Assembly: GCA_023428905.1 (NCBI GenBank)
Contig: JAEYWP010000030.1
Span: forward strand, 62,001 to 126,000
Source of the DNA: Verrucomicrobiota bacterium
Lineage (GTDB): Bacteria; Verrucomicrobiota; Verrucomicrobiia; Opitutales; Opitutaceae
DNA: 64,000 bases
Reading direction: 5' to 3'
A program made the position numbers and the translations under genes. Below the pieces are notes generated by a model. It was not told where the DNA came from, ran no database searches, and saw only the letters and a program-made list of their open reading frames with translations. Numbering within the stretch: the first letter of the stretch is position 1; the number at the start of each line of letters is the position of its first letter. Below are positions 1-7,993 of this stretch, in pieces.

Positions 1-891
1 GTCCGAGCCGGGGACCTCGTGGTCACGGTGGCGAATACCGTCACGGCCACCGTCGCCGCGATCGAGCAGATCGGGGCGCGCGCCTGCTTTGTCGACGTAT
101 CCGACGATCTGATGCTGATGGACCCCGCGGCCCTCGACGCGGCGCTCCGCGGGTCGGCCCGGGGTGCGAAGGCGGTGATTCCGGTGCATCTTTACGGGCA
201 TCCCGCGCCCATGCCGGAGTTGCTGGAGATTTGCCGGGCCCACGGAGCCCGGGTGCTGGAGGACTGTGCCCAGGCACATGGGGCCGAGATCGGCGGGCGC
301 AAGGTGGGCTCCTGGGGAGATGCCGCCGCGTTTAGCTTTTACCCGACCAAGAATCTGGGAGCCCTCGGGGATGGGGGAGCGATCTCCACGAACGACCCCG
401 GTCTCGCCGAGACGGTACGGCTGCTCCGGCAGTACGGGTGGCGGACGCGTTATGTTGCCGAGGTGCCGGGGCGCAACAGCCGGCTCGACGAACTGCAGGC
501 AGCGATTCTTCGGGCCAAGCTCCCGTACCTCGAGGAGGAGAACGGACTTCGAAACAAGCTGGCCGACATTTATCATAAGAGACTGGAAGGACGCTGGATG
601 CGCCTGCCGCAGGCCGCTTCCGGTTGTCGGCATGTTTACCATCAGTTCGTCATCCGCACCCGGGAGCGGCCGGCGGTACAGGCGCACCTGCAGGACCATG
701 GGATTTCAGCCTCGGTCCTGTATCCCGTTCCCCTGCACCACCAGCCGGCCTACAGCGACCGCACCCTGCGATTGCCCGTGACCGAACGTGCCTGCGAGGA
801 GGTGCTCTGCCTGCCCTGCCACCCCGGGCTCAGCCCGGGCGACGTTGACAGGGTGTGTGCAACGCTGCTGGACTGGCCGCCCGCCCCATGA
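1..891 (+). CDS. DegT/DnrJ/EryC1 sugar aminotransferase (5' partial)
   Basis: PLP-dependent aminotransferase of the DegT/DnrJ/EryC1/StrS family, which transfers an amino group to a keto-sugar nucleotide. The reading frame is open to base 1, so the N-terminus lies outside the window; 296 codons remain of a family usually about 370 residues long. The motif SFYPTKNLG contains the Schiff-base lysine (codon 349-351), followed by GDGGAI. The C-terminal half (YHQFVIRT, VLYPVPLHHQPAY) is typical. The stop overlaps the start of the next glycosyltransferase in an ATGA arrangement, so the two are co-transcribed. With rmlA and rmlB nearby, a dTDP-keto-6-deoxyhexose substrate is likely, but the exact sugar cannot be told. 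Confidence 0.9.
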   Translation, partial: VRAGDLVVTVANTVTATVAAIEQIGARACFVDVSDDLMLMDPAALDAALRGSARGAKAVIPVHLYGHPAPMPELLEICRAHGARVLEDCAQAHGAEIGGRKVGSWGDAAAFSFYPTKNLGALGDGGAISTNDPGLAETVRLLRQYGWRTRYVAEVPGRNSRLDELQAAILRAKLPYLEEENGLRNKLADIYHKRLEGRWMRLPQAASGCRHVYHQFVIRTRERPAVQAHLQDHGISASVLYPVPLHHQPAYSDRTLRLPVTERACEEVLCLPCHPGLSPGDVDRVCATLLDWPPAP

Positions 892-1922
892 GCAGTCCAG
901 CTCCAGCGCTCAGCTTCGTCATACCCCTGTATTTTAGCGCCGCCACGATCGAAGGGCTGGTCCACCAGATCGAGGGCCTGTCTGTCCCGGGCGGTCATGA
1001 GATCGTGTTGGTCAATGATGGCAGCGGCGATGCCACCGAGGAGGTCTGTCGCCGGCTTCTCGCCGCGGCGCGCGTGCCGATCACGCTCGTGAGCCATGCC
1101 CGCAACTTCGGCGAGCACAACGCGGTATTGACGGGTTGGAGACACGCGAGGGGTGCCTACCTCGTGAATCTCGACGACGACGGTCAGAACCCGCCCGAGG
1201 AGGCCCTGAAGCTCTGGGCCCTGGCGAAGGAGAAGTCGCTCGACGTCGTCTACGGCCACTACGGCGAGAAACACCACGCCGCCTGGCGCAACCTCGGCAG
1301 CTGGCTGACCAACCGGATGACCGACGTCGTCCTGGACAAACCGCGTGGTTTTTATCTCTCGAGTTTTCGCTGCGTCAGCGCGTTCGCGGCGCGGGAGGCG
1401 GCCCGCCATGCCGGCCCCCAGCCGTATATCGACGGGCTGCTCCTGCAGGTGACGCAGCGCATCGGCGCGGTCACGGTCTCCCACGCGGATCGTGTGGCAG
1501 GGGAAAGCGGATACACGCTCCGGCGGCTGGTGCGCCTGTGGATGAGCGCCTTCATCAACTTTTCCATCATGCCTCTCCGGATCGCCACCGTCCTCGGGCT
1601 GGTGATGGCGGCGGGTGGTTTCGCCGCCATCGGGTTCGTGGTGTACTGGCGGCTGACCAACCAGGGACCCGAGTTCGGATGGGGCTCGCTGATGGCGGCT
1701 CTGCTTTTGTTTTCCGGCGTCCAGTTGATGTTGCTCGGTGTGATCGGCGAGTATCTCGGCCGGATGTTCAACGCGATCAACCAGCGTCCCCAGTCGGTCG
1801 TACGCGAGGTGCTGCGAAGTCGGGAACGCGCCGCTGACGACCAGCGCTGCAGTCCGTCAGGCCTGGCCGAGGAGGCTTTCCCAGCGCGCGAGCTCGCGGT
1901 CTATCGCGTGATGGATGCCTGA
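888..1922 (+). CDS. GT2 polyprenyl-phosphate glycosyltransferase, GtrB/ArnC-like
   Basis: Family 2 glycosyltransferase of the DPM1/GtrB/ArnC type, which loads a sugar on undecaprenyl phosphate at the inner membrane. The N-terminal GT-A domain has FVIPLY, VNDGSGD and the metal-binding LDDDGQNP. Two membrane helices follow near residues 230-290 (IATVLGLVMAAGGFAAIGF and LMAALLLFSGVQLMLLGVIG), and GEYLGRMFNAINQRP is the usual end of this family. The ATG at 888 is preferred to upstream GTG/ATG options because it overlaps the aminotransferase stop. The last 22 codons run convergently into the next gene on the other strand, an uncommon overlap of 66 bp. Confidence 0.88.
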   Translation: MSSPAPALSFVIPLYFSAATIEGLVHQIEGLSVPGGHEIVLVNDGSGDATEEVCRRLLAAARVPITLVSHARNFGEHNAVLTGWRHARGAYLVNLDDDGQNPPEEALKLWALAKEKSLDVVYGHYGEKHHAAWRNLGSWLTNRMTDVVLDKPRGFYLSSFRCVSAFAAREAARHAGPQPYIDGLLLQVTQRIGAVTVSHADRVAGESGYTLRRLVRLWMSAFINFSIMPLRIATVLGLVMAAGGFAAIGFVVYWRLTNQGPEFGWGSLMAALLLFSGVQLMLLGVIGEYLGRMFNAINQRPQSVVREVLRSRERAADDQRCSPSGLAEEAFPARELAVYRVMDA

Positions 1923-2783
1923 GAGGGCTTCCGGCGGCGGGGAACGGCGCAAGCCGAGGGCGTGGCAGAGCACGCGCCAGGCCCCCAGCGGTGACGAGAA
2001 AGCGGTGGCGGCGTTGAGGATACGCGCCACGTAGTCCTGGGACCAGGCCCGGCTCCCGCGGAGGGCCAGTTCGTCCCGCCAGCGGAGGACCAGACGGCGT
2101 GTATTGGCCTCGTCCCGCAGCTTGCGCCCGGGCGAGGCACTGACGTGGTGCCGGATCACGCTCTCGAGTGCCACTGCGTTGACGTGGCGGTGTGAGGCCG
2201 CTCGCAGGCAGAAATCGACATCCTCGCACCCGTTGAGGAATCCCTCGTCGAAACCGCCCAACTGCGTCCATAGGTCGCGGCGCACGAGCCAGCACGCGCC
2301 GGTGACGGCATCGACCCTGCGTGAGCGGGACCCACCGGCGGGCAGGCGGCGGTCGTGCTCGGGCTTGCCCTTGGCGTTGATCACAATGCCGGTGTGGTCG
2401 AGCTCCCCGCTGCTGGCGGAGACCTGAACATTGCCCACGACGCCCGGACGGGCCAGTCGCCGGTGCAGGGCGAGCATTGGTTCCAGCCACCCGGGGGTGA
2501 GGACAAGATCGTTGTTCAGCAGGACCAGGTAGTCGCCGCCGGCGAGGGCGGCGCCGCGGTTGTTCGAGGCGGCATAGCCCGCGTTTTCCGCGTTGAGGTG
2601 GACCTTGTATCCGTCCGCGGCTGACAAGCTGCCCAGCCACTCGCGGGTGCCGTCCCGGCTGCCGTCATCCACGAAGATGATCTCGTGCCGAAGACCGGCG
2701 GGCACCGTGGCCTGCAGGCTCGCCAGCATCGCCTGGGTCAGGCGAAGGCAGTTGTAGAGCGGGATGACGAAGGAGACCTGCAC
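1857..2783 (-). CDS. GT2 glycosyltransferase, rhamnosyltransferase-like
   Basis: Soluble family 2 glycosyltransferase, 308 residues, GTG start. The N-terminus has FVIPLYN, FVDDGSRDGT and LLNNDLVLTPGW; the later GACWLVRR and GGFDEGFLNGCEDVDFCLR blocks are characteristic of WbbL-like rhamnosyl- and related transferases. It is first in its strand after rmlA and shares the polysaccharide block. A role in O-antigen or exopolysaccharide chain assembly is inferred; donor and acceptor are unknown. Its 3' end overlaps the convergent GtrB-like gene by 66 bp. Confidence 0.85.
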   Translation of the reverse strand: MQVSFVIPLYNCLRLTQAMLASLQATVPAGLRHEIIFVDDGSRDGTREWLGSLSAADGYKVHLNAENAGYAASNNRGAALAGGDYLVLLNNDLVLTPGWLEPMLALHRRLARPGVVGNVQVSASSGELDHTGIVINAKGKPEHDRRLPAGGSRSRRVDAVTGACWLVRRDLWTQLGGFDEGFLNGCEDVDFCLRAASHRHVNAVALESVIRHHVSASPGRKLRDEANTRRLVLRWRDELALRGSRAWSQDYVARILNAATAFSSPLGAWRVLCHALGLRRSPPPEALSGIHHAIDRELARWESLLGQA

Positions 2784-2874
2784 GGGAGGGCGGCGAGGGG
2801 AAGGGGGCGTGGCCTGCTGGCGGCGCTGCCCTTGCGCCGTCCCCGGGGCGCCGATTGACGGCGCCGGGGTGCCG

Positions 2875-3741
2875 CTAGAGCAGACGCTTCAGGTAGGCGC
2901 CGTAGTTCGACTTTCCGAGGCGGGCGATCTGGGCCTCGAGCTGTCCCTGGTTGATCCATCCGGCGCGGAAGGCGATTTCCTCCAGGCACGCGATCTTCAG
3001 GCCCTGCCGGTTTTCGATCACGCTGACGAATTGGGCGGCGTCGAGGAGGGAATCGTGTGTTCCGGTATCGAGCCAGGCGGTGCCGCGTCCGAGGAGTTCG
3101 ACGCGCAGTTTGCCCGCCTCGAGGTAAAGGCGGTTCAGGTCGGTGATTTCGAGTTCACCGCGCTTGGAGGGCTTCAGGTCGCGGGCGAGGGCGACGACGT
3201 CGCTGTCGTAATAATACAACCCGGGCACCGCGTAGTTCGACTTAGGTTGGGCGGGCTTCTCCTCGATCGAGAGCACCCGTCCGTCTGGCGCAAACTCGAC
3301 CACGCCGTAGGCTTTGGGATCCGACACGTGGTAGCCAAAGATGGTCGCGCCGGTGGTGCGCTCCGTGGCGGCGGTGAGGGAGGCGACAAAATCGTGGCCG
3401 TAAAAGAGATTGTCTCCCAGCACGAGGGCTGAGGGGTCGCTGCCGACAAAGTCGGCGCCGATGTGAAACGCCTGCGCCAGGCCCTCCGGGCGCGCCTGCT
3501 CGGCGTAACTCAGGGAGATCCCAAACTGCGAGCCGTCGCCCAAGAGGCGCCGGAAGAGCGGCAAGTCCTGCGGCGTGGAGATGACGAGGATTTCCCGGAT
3601 GCCGGAGAGCATCAGGACCGACAGTGGATAATACACCATCGGCTTGTCGTACACCGGCATGAGCTGCTTGCTCACCGCGATGGTCAGGGGATACAGGCGG
3701 GTGCCGGAGCCGCCCGCGAGAATGATGCCTTTTCGTGCCAT
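2875..3741 (-). CDS. rmlA: Glucose-1-phosphate thymidylyltransferase RmlA
   Basis: Makes dTDP-glucose from glucose-1-phosphate and dTTP, the first step to dTDP-rhamnose and other dTDP-sugars. The 288-residue length and sequence fit the short RfbA type: N-terminal KGIILAGGSGTRLYPLT, KQLMPVYDKPMVYYPLS, LVLGDNLFYG and EKPAQPKSNYAVPGLYYYD. It lies 18 bp downstream of rmlB on the same strand, so the two form an operon. Confidence 0.97.
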   Translation of the reverse strand: MARKGIILAGGSGTRLYPLTIAVSKQLMPVYDKPMVYYPLSVLMLSGIREILVISTPQDLPLFRRLLGDGSQFGISLSYAEQARPEGLAQAFHIGADFVGSDPSALVLGDNLFYGHDFVASLTAATERTTGATIFGYHVSDPKAYGVVEFAPDGRVLSIEEKPAQPKSNYAVPGLYYYDSDVVALARDLKPSKRGELEITDLNRLYLEAGKLRVELLGRGTAWLDTGTHDSLLDAAQFVSVIENRQGLKIACLEEIAFRAGWINQGQLEAQIARLGKSNYGAYLKRLL

Positions 3742-3759
3742 GGTGTGAGGAGGTCGGGT

Positions 3760-4824
3760 TCAGCCCGTCCCCAGGCGCTCGCGCGCGTATTTCTTCGAGG
3801 TGATGTCGGCTGCCCACTCGCGGTGGGTCAGGTACCAGTTGACGGTCTTTTCGATCCCGGTGGCAAAACTCTCGGCCGGGGCCCAGCCGAGTTCCTTCTG
3901 GATCTTGGTGCAGTCGATCGCGTACCGGCGGTCGTGTCCCGGGCGGTCGGCCACGTAGGTGATCTGAGTGGTGTAGCTGCGTCCATCGGCGCGCGGCGCG
4001 CGGCGGTCGAGGATACCGCAGATCGTATTCACGATCTCGATATTCGGTTTCTCGTTGAGGCCGCCGACGTTGTAGGTCTCGCCGGTCCGGCCCTTCTGCA
4101 GGACCAGCCAGATCGCGGCGGCGTGGTCCTCGACGTAGAGCCAGTCGCGGATCTGCATCCCGTCGCCGTACACGGGCAGGGGTTTGCCCTCCAGCGCGTT
4201 GAGGATCATCAGCGGGATGAGTTTTTCCGGGAAGTGATAGGGCCCGTAGTTGTTCGAGCAGTTGGTCGTGAGGGTCGGCAGCTTGTAGGTGTGCTGGTAG
4301 GACCGGACGAGGTGGTCGCTGGCGGCCTTGGAAGCGGCGTAGGGGCTGTTGGGCGCGAACGGTGTTTCCTCGGTGAAGGCCGGATCGGTCGGGGAGAGGG
4401 TGCCATAGACCTCATCGGTGGAAACGTGGAGGAAGCGGAAGGCCGACTTGCGAGGCTCCGGCAGGGAGGCCCAATACACGCGAGCCGCATTCAGCAAGCG
4501 CAGGGTGCCCACCACGTTGGTCTGCACAAACGGCTCGGGTGAGTCGATCGACCGGTCCACGTGCGATTCGGCGGCGAAGTTGACCACCGCATCGATCTCG
4601 TGCTTGGCCAGCAGTTCGGAGACAAGCGCGCCATCACCGATGTCGCCCTGGACAAACACATACCTCGGATCGTGGGCGAGATCGGCGAGATTGGCCGGGT
4701 TGCCCGCGTAGGTCAGCTTGTCGAGGTTGACGAGGCGGCGCAGGGGCGAGCCCTTTTCGGTCAGGCGCTGGCGGACGAAGTTGGAACCGATGAAGCCGCA
4801 GCCTCCGGTGACAAGGATGTTCAT
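3760..4824 (-). CDS. rmlB: dTDP-glucose 4,6-dehydratase RmlB
   Basis: Extended SDR enzyme that converts dTDP-glucose to dTDP-4-keto-6-deoxyglucose. Visible features are the NAD-binding GGCGFIGSNF at the N-terminus, FAAESHVDRSI, STDEVYG, the YAASKAASDH catalytic tyrosine-lysine pair and CSNNYGPYHFPEKLIP. The 354-residue length is normal. It follows the epimerase/reductase gene by 13 bp and precedes rmlA by 18 bp, giving the gene order reductase-rmlB-rmlA in one operon. Confidence 0.97.
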   Translation of the reverse strand: MNILVTGGCGFIGSNFVRQRLTEKGSPLRRLVNLDKLTYAGNPANLADLAHDPRYVFVQGDIGDGALVSELLAKHEIDAVVNFAAESHVDRSIDSPEPFVQTNVVGTLRLLNAARVYWASLPEPRKSAFRFLHVSTDEVYGTLSPTDPAFTEETPFAPNSPYAASKAASDHLVRSYQHTYKLPTLTTNCSNNYGPYHFPEKLIPLMILNALEGKPLPVYGDGMQIRDWLYVEDHAAAIWLVLQKGRTGETYNVGGLNEKPNIEIVNTICGILDRRAPRADGRSYTTQITYVADRPGHDRRYAIDCTKIQKELGWAPAESFATGIEKTVNWYLTHREWAADITSKKYARERLGTG

Positions 4825-4837
4825 GGGTGCGGGAAGG

Positions 4838-5713
4838 TCAGGCGGCGGACTTCTGCCACGAGCGGAGCGCGGTCTCGATGGCGGTGTGAACCTCGGTCAT
4901 CTCGATGCCCACGGCGGCGAGCTTGGCGGAGGACATCACGCAGTTGGAGCGCGGGGTCTTGGCTGCGACCTTCATGAACTCCTCCTCGTTGGCGAAGAAA
5001 TCGAAGGTCTTCCGCATCACCCCCGATTTTTCGATCATGGCGACCACCTCGCGGGTGGTGACGTGGCCCGGATTGGTGACGTTGTACGTGCCAAAGGGAA
5101 CGCGCTTTTCCCAGCAGGCGAAAGTGGCGGCCACAAACTCGTGGAGCTGCGAAATCGAGTTGGCGGCGTCGAGCAGGCGCGAATACCGCATCAGCTTGGT
5201 GAGGTAATTGCGGGGGTTGTCGACGTGATCGAAGGGAATGCGCAGCCGCCAGATGTAACAACCGGGCTTTCCAGCGAGGACTTCTTCACCGAGCGCCTTG
5301 GTACCGCTGTAGAAGCTGCAGTTATTGGTGCGGAAACTGAAGTTCGGCGCGTCCTCCTCGGTGAAGCCGGTGCCATCGGCCCGCGCTCCCGTGTAGATGC
5401 AGCCGGACGAGACATGGCCCCAGGGCACACCGGCTTCGGCGCAGGCGTCGGCGATCACGCCAGGGAGCACGGCATTTCCTAGCAGGCACTCGTGTTTGTG
5501 CAGTTCGCACGCATCAACGTTTGGTTTGCCGGTATAGCCGGCGGCATTGATCACAAACGCCGGCCGGTCCGCCTGAAGGGCGCGGAGCAACACCTCTTTT
5601 TGGGAATAGTCCACCTCGCTTCGCCGCAGATTGCGAAAAGTTAGACCCTTGCGGGTGAGAAGCGCTTGGTAGGCTTGGCCCACGTAACCGGAACCGCCGA
5701 GAAGATAGATCAT
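4838..5713 (-). CDS. Plant-like dTDP/UDP-4-keto-6-deoxyglucose 3,5-epimerase/4-reductase
   Basis: Extended SDR protein, 291 residues, with GGSGYVGQAY at the N-terminus and YSGTK (Tyr135, Lys139). It has a clear RmlD-type fold, but its blocks match from memory the C-terminal NRS/ER (UER1) domain of plant rhamnose synthase better than bacterial RmlD: NAAGYTGKPNVDACE, GCIYTG with Cys105 where RmlD has a threonine-aspartate, SFYSGTKALGEE, NPRNYLTKLMRYS and YNVTNPG. The plant enzyme performs both 3,5-epimerisation and 4-reduction. No rmlC is visible in the window, which agrees with a bifunctional role. The start at 5713 (MIYLLGG) is chosen over 5791 because the fold begins there. Confidence 0.8.
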   Translation of the reverse strand: MIYLLGGSGYVGQAYQALLTRKGLTFRNLRRSEVDYSQKEVLLRALQADRPAFVINAAGYTGKPNVDACELHKHECLLGNAVLPGVIADACAEAGVPWGHVSSGCIYTGARADGTGFTEEDAPNFSFRTNNCSFYSGTKALGEEVLAGKPGCYIWRLRIPFDHVDNPRNYLTKLMRYSRLLDAANSISQLHEFVAATFACWEKRVPFGTYNVTNPGHVTTREVVAMIEKSGVMRKTFDFFANEEEFMKVAAKTPRSNCVMSSAKLAAVGIEMTEVHTAIETALRSWQKSAA

Positions 5714-6039
5714 AAGGCCGAAAGGGCTGAGAGAATGAAAACGCCCGCCCCCAAACAAGGAATTTTCTCCCGCGTTCCCCGGACCGGGCAAACCCTCACC
5801 AACGGTTCAGGGGTGAAAAAACCGCCGTTCCTTCGGCAGGAGCGGCGGTATCGTGCTGGGCGGGTGGCCCAGATTTGCGGTCTTGTGACTGCTGATGTGC
5901 CCCGCTTGGGGCACGGTCACTCTCGTCCTTTCCGGGGCGGGCGTCAACCGGCGGGGCCGCCCGAAGCGTCTTATTAGGAGACGCGATTGGCTGCAGGACG
6001 GCGGGTGCTGGGGCCTCCGACACCGTGCGCGCGGAGCCA
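5714..6039. other. Intergenic region with stacked RNA hairpins
   Basis: This 326-bp stretch between two minus-strand genes has no convincing gene. Read on the minus strand it holds GCGTCT/AGACGC arms (about 5968-5986), a perfect GTGCCCC-loop-GGGGCAC hairpin (5897-5914) enclosed by GTGAC/GTCAC (5885-5920), and a strong intrinsic terminator at 5816-5849. It could be a long 3' UTR, a small RNA ending at the terminator, or a leader of the downstream reductase gene. No known riboswitch was recognised. Confidence 0.5.
5816..5849 (-). terminator. Intrinsic terminator
   Basis: On the minus strand a 12-bp stem with a single G-U pair (ACCGCCGCTCCT pairing with AGGAACGGCGGT, 5-nt loop) is followed by six U residues. 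It lies about 190 bp after the stop of the DPM1-like gene and about 100 bp before the reductase start, so it either ends the upstream transcript or attenuates the downstream one. Confidence 0.8.
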
Positions 6040-6813
6040 TTAACGCCGGCGATAGTCGCCCCGGCTGAAGTACTTCTCCAGCCAGACGTAAGCGCAGATA
6101 AAGAAGTACCGGCTGCCCATTTCCTTGATCTTGAGCTTCGCAACTCCGTGTTTGCGGTTCTGCCAGGAGATCGGCGTGACGGACCAGGTGAAGCCGCGGG
6201 CGATTGCTTTCAGGGGGATTTCCACCGTGAGATTAAAATGCGGCGCGAGCAAAGGGCGGCACCCGTTGATCACGGTGGTGCGGTAGGCCTTGAACGCATT
6301 GGTGGTGTCGTTCAGGGGGATGTGAAAGAGAGTCTTGATGAAGAGATTGGCGATGCGATTGACCAGCAGCTTCACCCGCGGGTAATCGACCACCCGGCCG
6401 CCCTTGATGAACCGGCTGCCAAAGGCGCACTCGTAACCGGAGTTGAGCATCTTCCAATACGTGACCGCGTCCGTGGGTGCATCGGAGGCATCCGCCATCA
6501 TGATGACGACGGCGTCGCCCTTCATGTGATTGAACCCATAGATGATGGCTCGGCCAAAGCCATGCGGCCCCGGATTCTGGACCGGCGCCAGGGTGGGAAC
6601 CTCTGTCTTGAGCGACTCGAGCACGGCCCAGGTGCCGTCCTTGCTCCCGTCGTCCACCACCACGATTTCGTGGGGAATGCCGGCCGCGGTGAAGGTCGTG
6701 TAAATGTCCTTCAGGGTGGAGGGCAGGGACTCTTCCTCGTCCCGCGCTGGAATCACCACGGAGAACAGGGTGAGCGGCGGGAGGGTTGCGCTGGGTTCGT
6801 TGGCTGGGCCCAT
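6040..6813 (-). CDS. GT2 dolichol-phosphate-mannosyltransferase-like protein
   Basis: Family 2 glycosyltransferase of the DPM1 type, 257 residues, without the C-terminal membrane pair of GtrB. It has FSVVIPARDEEESLP, VVVDDGSKDGT, the metal site MMADASDAPTD and GSRFIKGGRVVDYP. The region after residue 150 (LNDTTNAFKAYR, SWQNRKHGVAKLKIKEMG) matches DPM1-like transferases that load sugars on polyprenyl phosphate. It lies 21 bp after the epimerase gene on the same strand, so the two are probably one operon. The sugar is unknown. Confidence 0.86.
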   Translation of the reverse strand: MGPANEPSATLPPLTLFSVVIPARDEEESLPSTLKDIYTTFTAAGIPHEIVVVDDGSKDGTWAVLESLKTEVPTLAPVQNPGPHGFGRAIIYGFNHMKGDAVVIMMADASDAPTDAVTYWKMLNSGYECAFGSRFIKGGRVVDYPRVKLLVNRIANLFIKTLFHIPLNDTTNAFKAYRTTVINGCRPLLAPHFNLTVEIPLKAIARGFTWSVTPISWQNRKHGVAKLKIKEMGSRYFFICAYVWLEKYFSRGDYRRR

Positions 6814-6834
6814 GGGTCGAACCGTAAGCCCGTG

Positions 6835-7908
6835 TCAGAGAGGGGCGGAAAGCTCCAGCCAATTCGGGTTGGCCTCGGCGTGCGCGGCAATCTCCTCGAG
6901 GATGCTTTCGACCGGCGTCGTGGGCATCCATTTCCAGAGTTCCGCGGCCTTGGTGGAATCCAGGACGATCCAGGGGATGTCGAAGGGTCGGGGAGTGGAG
7001 TCCGACGAGACGGTGTGTTTCCCGAAACGCTCCGCACACCACGCGCTCAGCTGGTGGAGTGACCGCGCGGAAGCGGCGCCTCCGGCGCAATTGATCGTGC
7101 GCTGGTCCGTATCCACCGGGGTGGCACGAAACTGCTGGAGCAGCAGCGGAGCCAGGTCGCGGGGATGGAGGCAGTCGCGCACCTGATGACCGTGCCCGCC
7201 GAAGCCGATGTACTTGAGGGGCCGGCGGCGGAGGTAACTATTGAGCCAATACGCAAAGATGCCCTGGTCGGGGCGGCCAAACTGGCCCGCGCCGGCGAGG
7301 ACGCCGCAGCGGTTCACGTAGACGGGGAAACCGAAGGTCTCGCCATATTCGAGCGCGAGCACCTCGGAGGTGAGCTTGGTCGCGCCGTAGAGCGAGACGG
7401 GGGCGGCGGTGGAGAACGCTTCCGAAACACCCCGCGCGGTGAGCCCTGCCGGGAGGGGCGACGCGGTATCGGGCATGAACGCGCCGTTTTCCGCCACCAC
7501 GCGCAGCTGGGCGAGGGGAGGGATGGAATACACGCGGCTGGTGCTGAGGAGCACAAAGCCCGCCCGGTGGGCTTTGCAGTACTCAAGCATGTTCACCGTG
7601 CCGGAAAGGTTGTGTTCGATCAGCTGGCGCGAGGACGTCTTCCCATCCACCCCGGCGAGCACGCTGGGATTGGCCGCCGCATCGATCACGAAGTCGACCG
7701 GCCCCACCGCCTCGAGATCACTCGCCTGGCGGATATCGCCATGGAGCAGCTTCACGCCCAGCGCCTTGAGCCCGCTCCGATTGGTCTCGCTGCCGGGGCG
7801 GATGAAGTTGTCCAGACCAACGATTTCCAGACCGGGTGCGGTTTCGAGCAGGGCACGCGCGAGCGTGCTGCCGACAAAGCCGCAGGCACCGGTGATGAGC
7901 AATTTCAT
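6835..7908 (-). CDS. NAD-dependent epimerase, CDP-paratose 2-epimerase-like
   Basis: Extended SDR of 357 residues with GACGFVGS near the N-terminus, VDFVIDAAANPSV, LLSTSRVYSIPP and a YGATKLTSE catalytic pair. The insertion after SRVYS and the tail GFGGHGHQVRDCLHPRDLA resemble CDP-paratose/tyvelose 2-epimerases (RfbE type), so a nucleotide-sugar 2-epimerase is the best guess. It is first in a two-gene operon with the DPM1-like transferase, suggesting that it makes the donor sugar for it. Confidence 0.8.
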   Translation of the reverse strand: MKLLITGACGFVGSTLARALLETAPGLEIVGLDNFIRPGSETNRSGLKALGVKLLHGDIRQASDLEAVGPVDFVIDAAANPSVLAGVDGKTSSRQLIEHNLSGTVNMLEYCKAHRAGFVLLSTSRVYSIPPLAQLRVVAENGAFMPDTASPLPAGLTARGVSEAFSTAAPVSLYGATKLTSEVLALEYGETFGFPVYVNRCGVLAGAGQFGRPDQGIFAYWLNSYLRRRPLKYIGFGGHGHQVRDCLHPRDLAPLLLQQFRATPVDTDQRTINCAGGAASARSLHQLSAWCAERFGKHTVSSDSTPRPFDIPWIVLDSTKAAELWKWMPTTPVESILEEIAAHAEANPNWLELSAPL

Positions 7909-7927
7909 ACCAGAACCGATGGGGAAA

Positions 7928-7949
7928 AGCGCTGGCGCGCGCCAGCGCT
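7928..7949. repeat. Perfect 22-bp palindrome in divergent intergenic region
   Basis: Two 11-bp half sites AGCGCTGGCGC in perfect inverted orientation with no spacer lie in the 85-bp gap between the epimerase start (7908, minus) and coaC start (7994, plus). It may be a dispersed hairpin element or an operator; position alone cannot decide. Confidence 0.6.
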
Positions 7950-7993
7950 ATTCTCGTCTGGCCTGGAGCGGGCCGTCCGGGCAAGCTGCCGCC

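Noticed and set aside
5796..6143. 115-codon minus-strand frame spanning the glycosyltransferase end and the intergenic hairpins
   Set aside because: It overlaps a real gene and the terminator, and has Ser/Arg/Pro/Ala-rich shadow composition.
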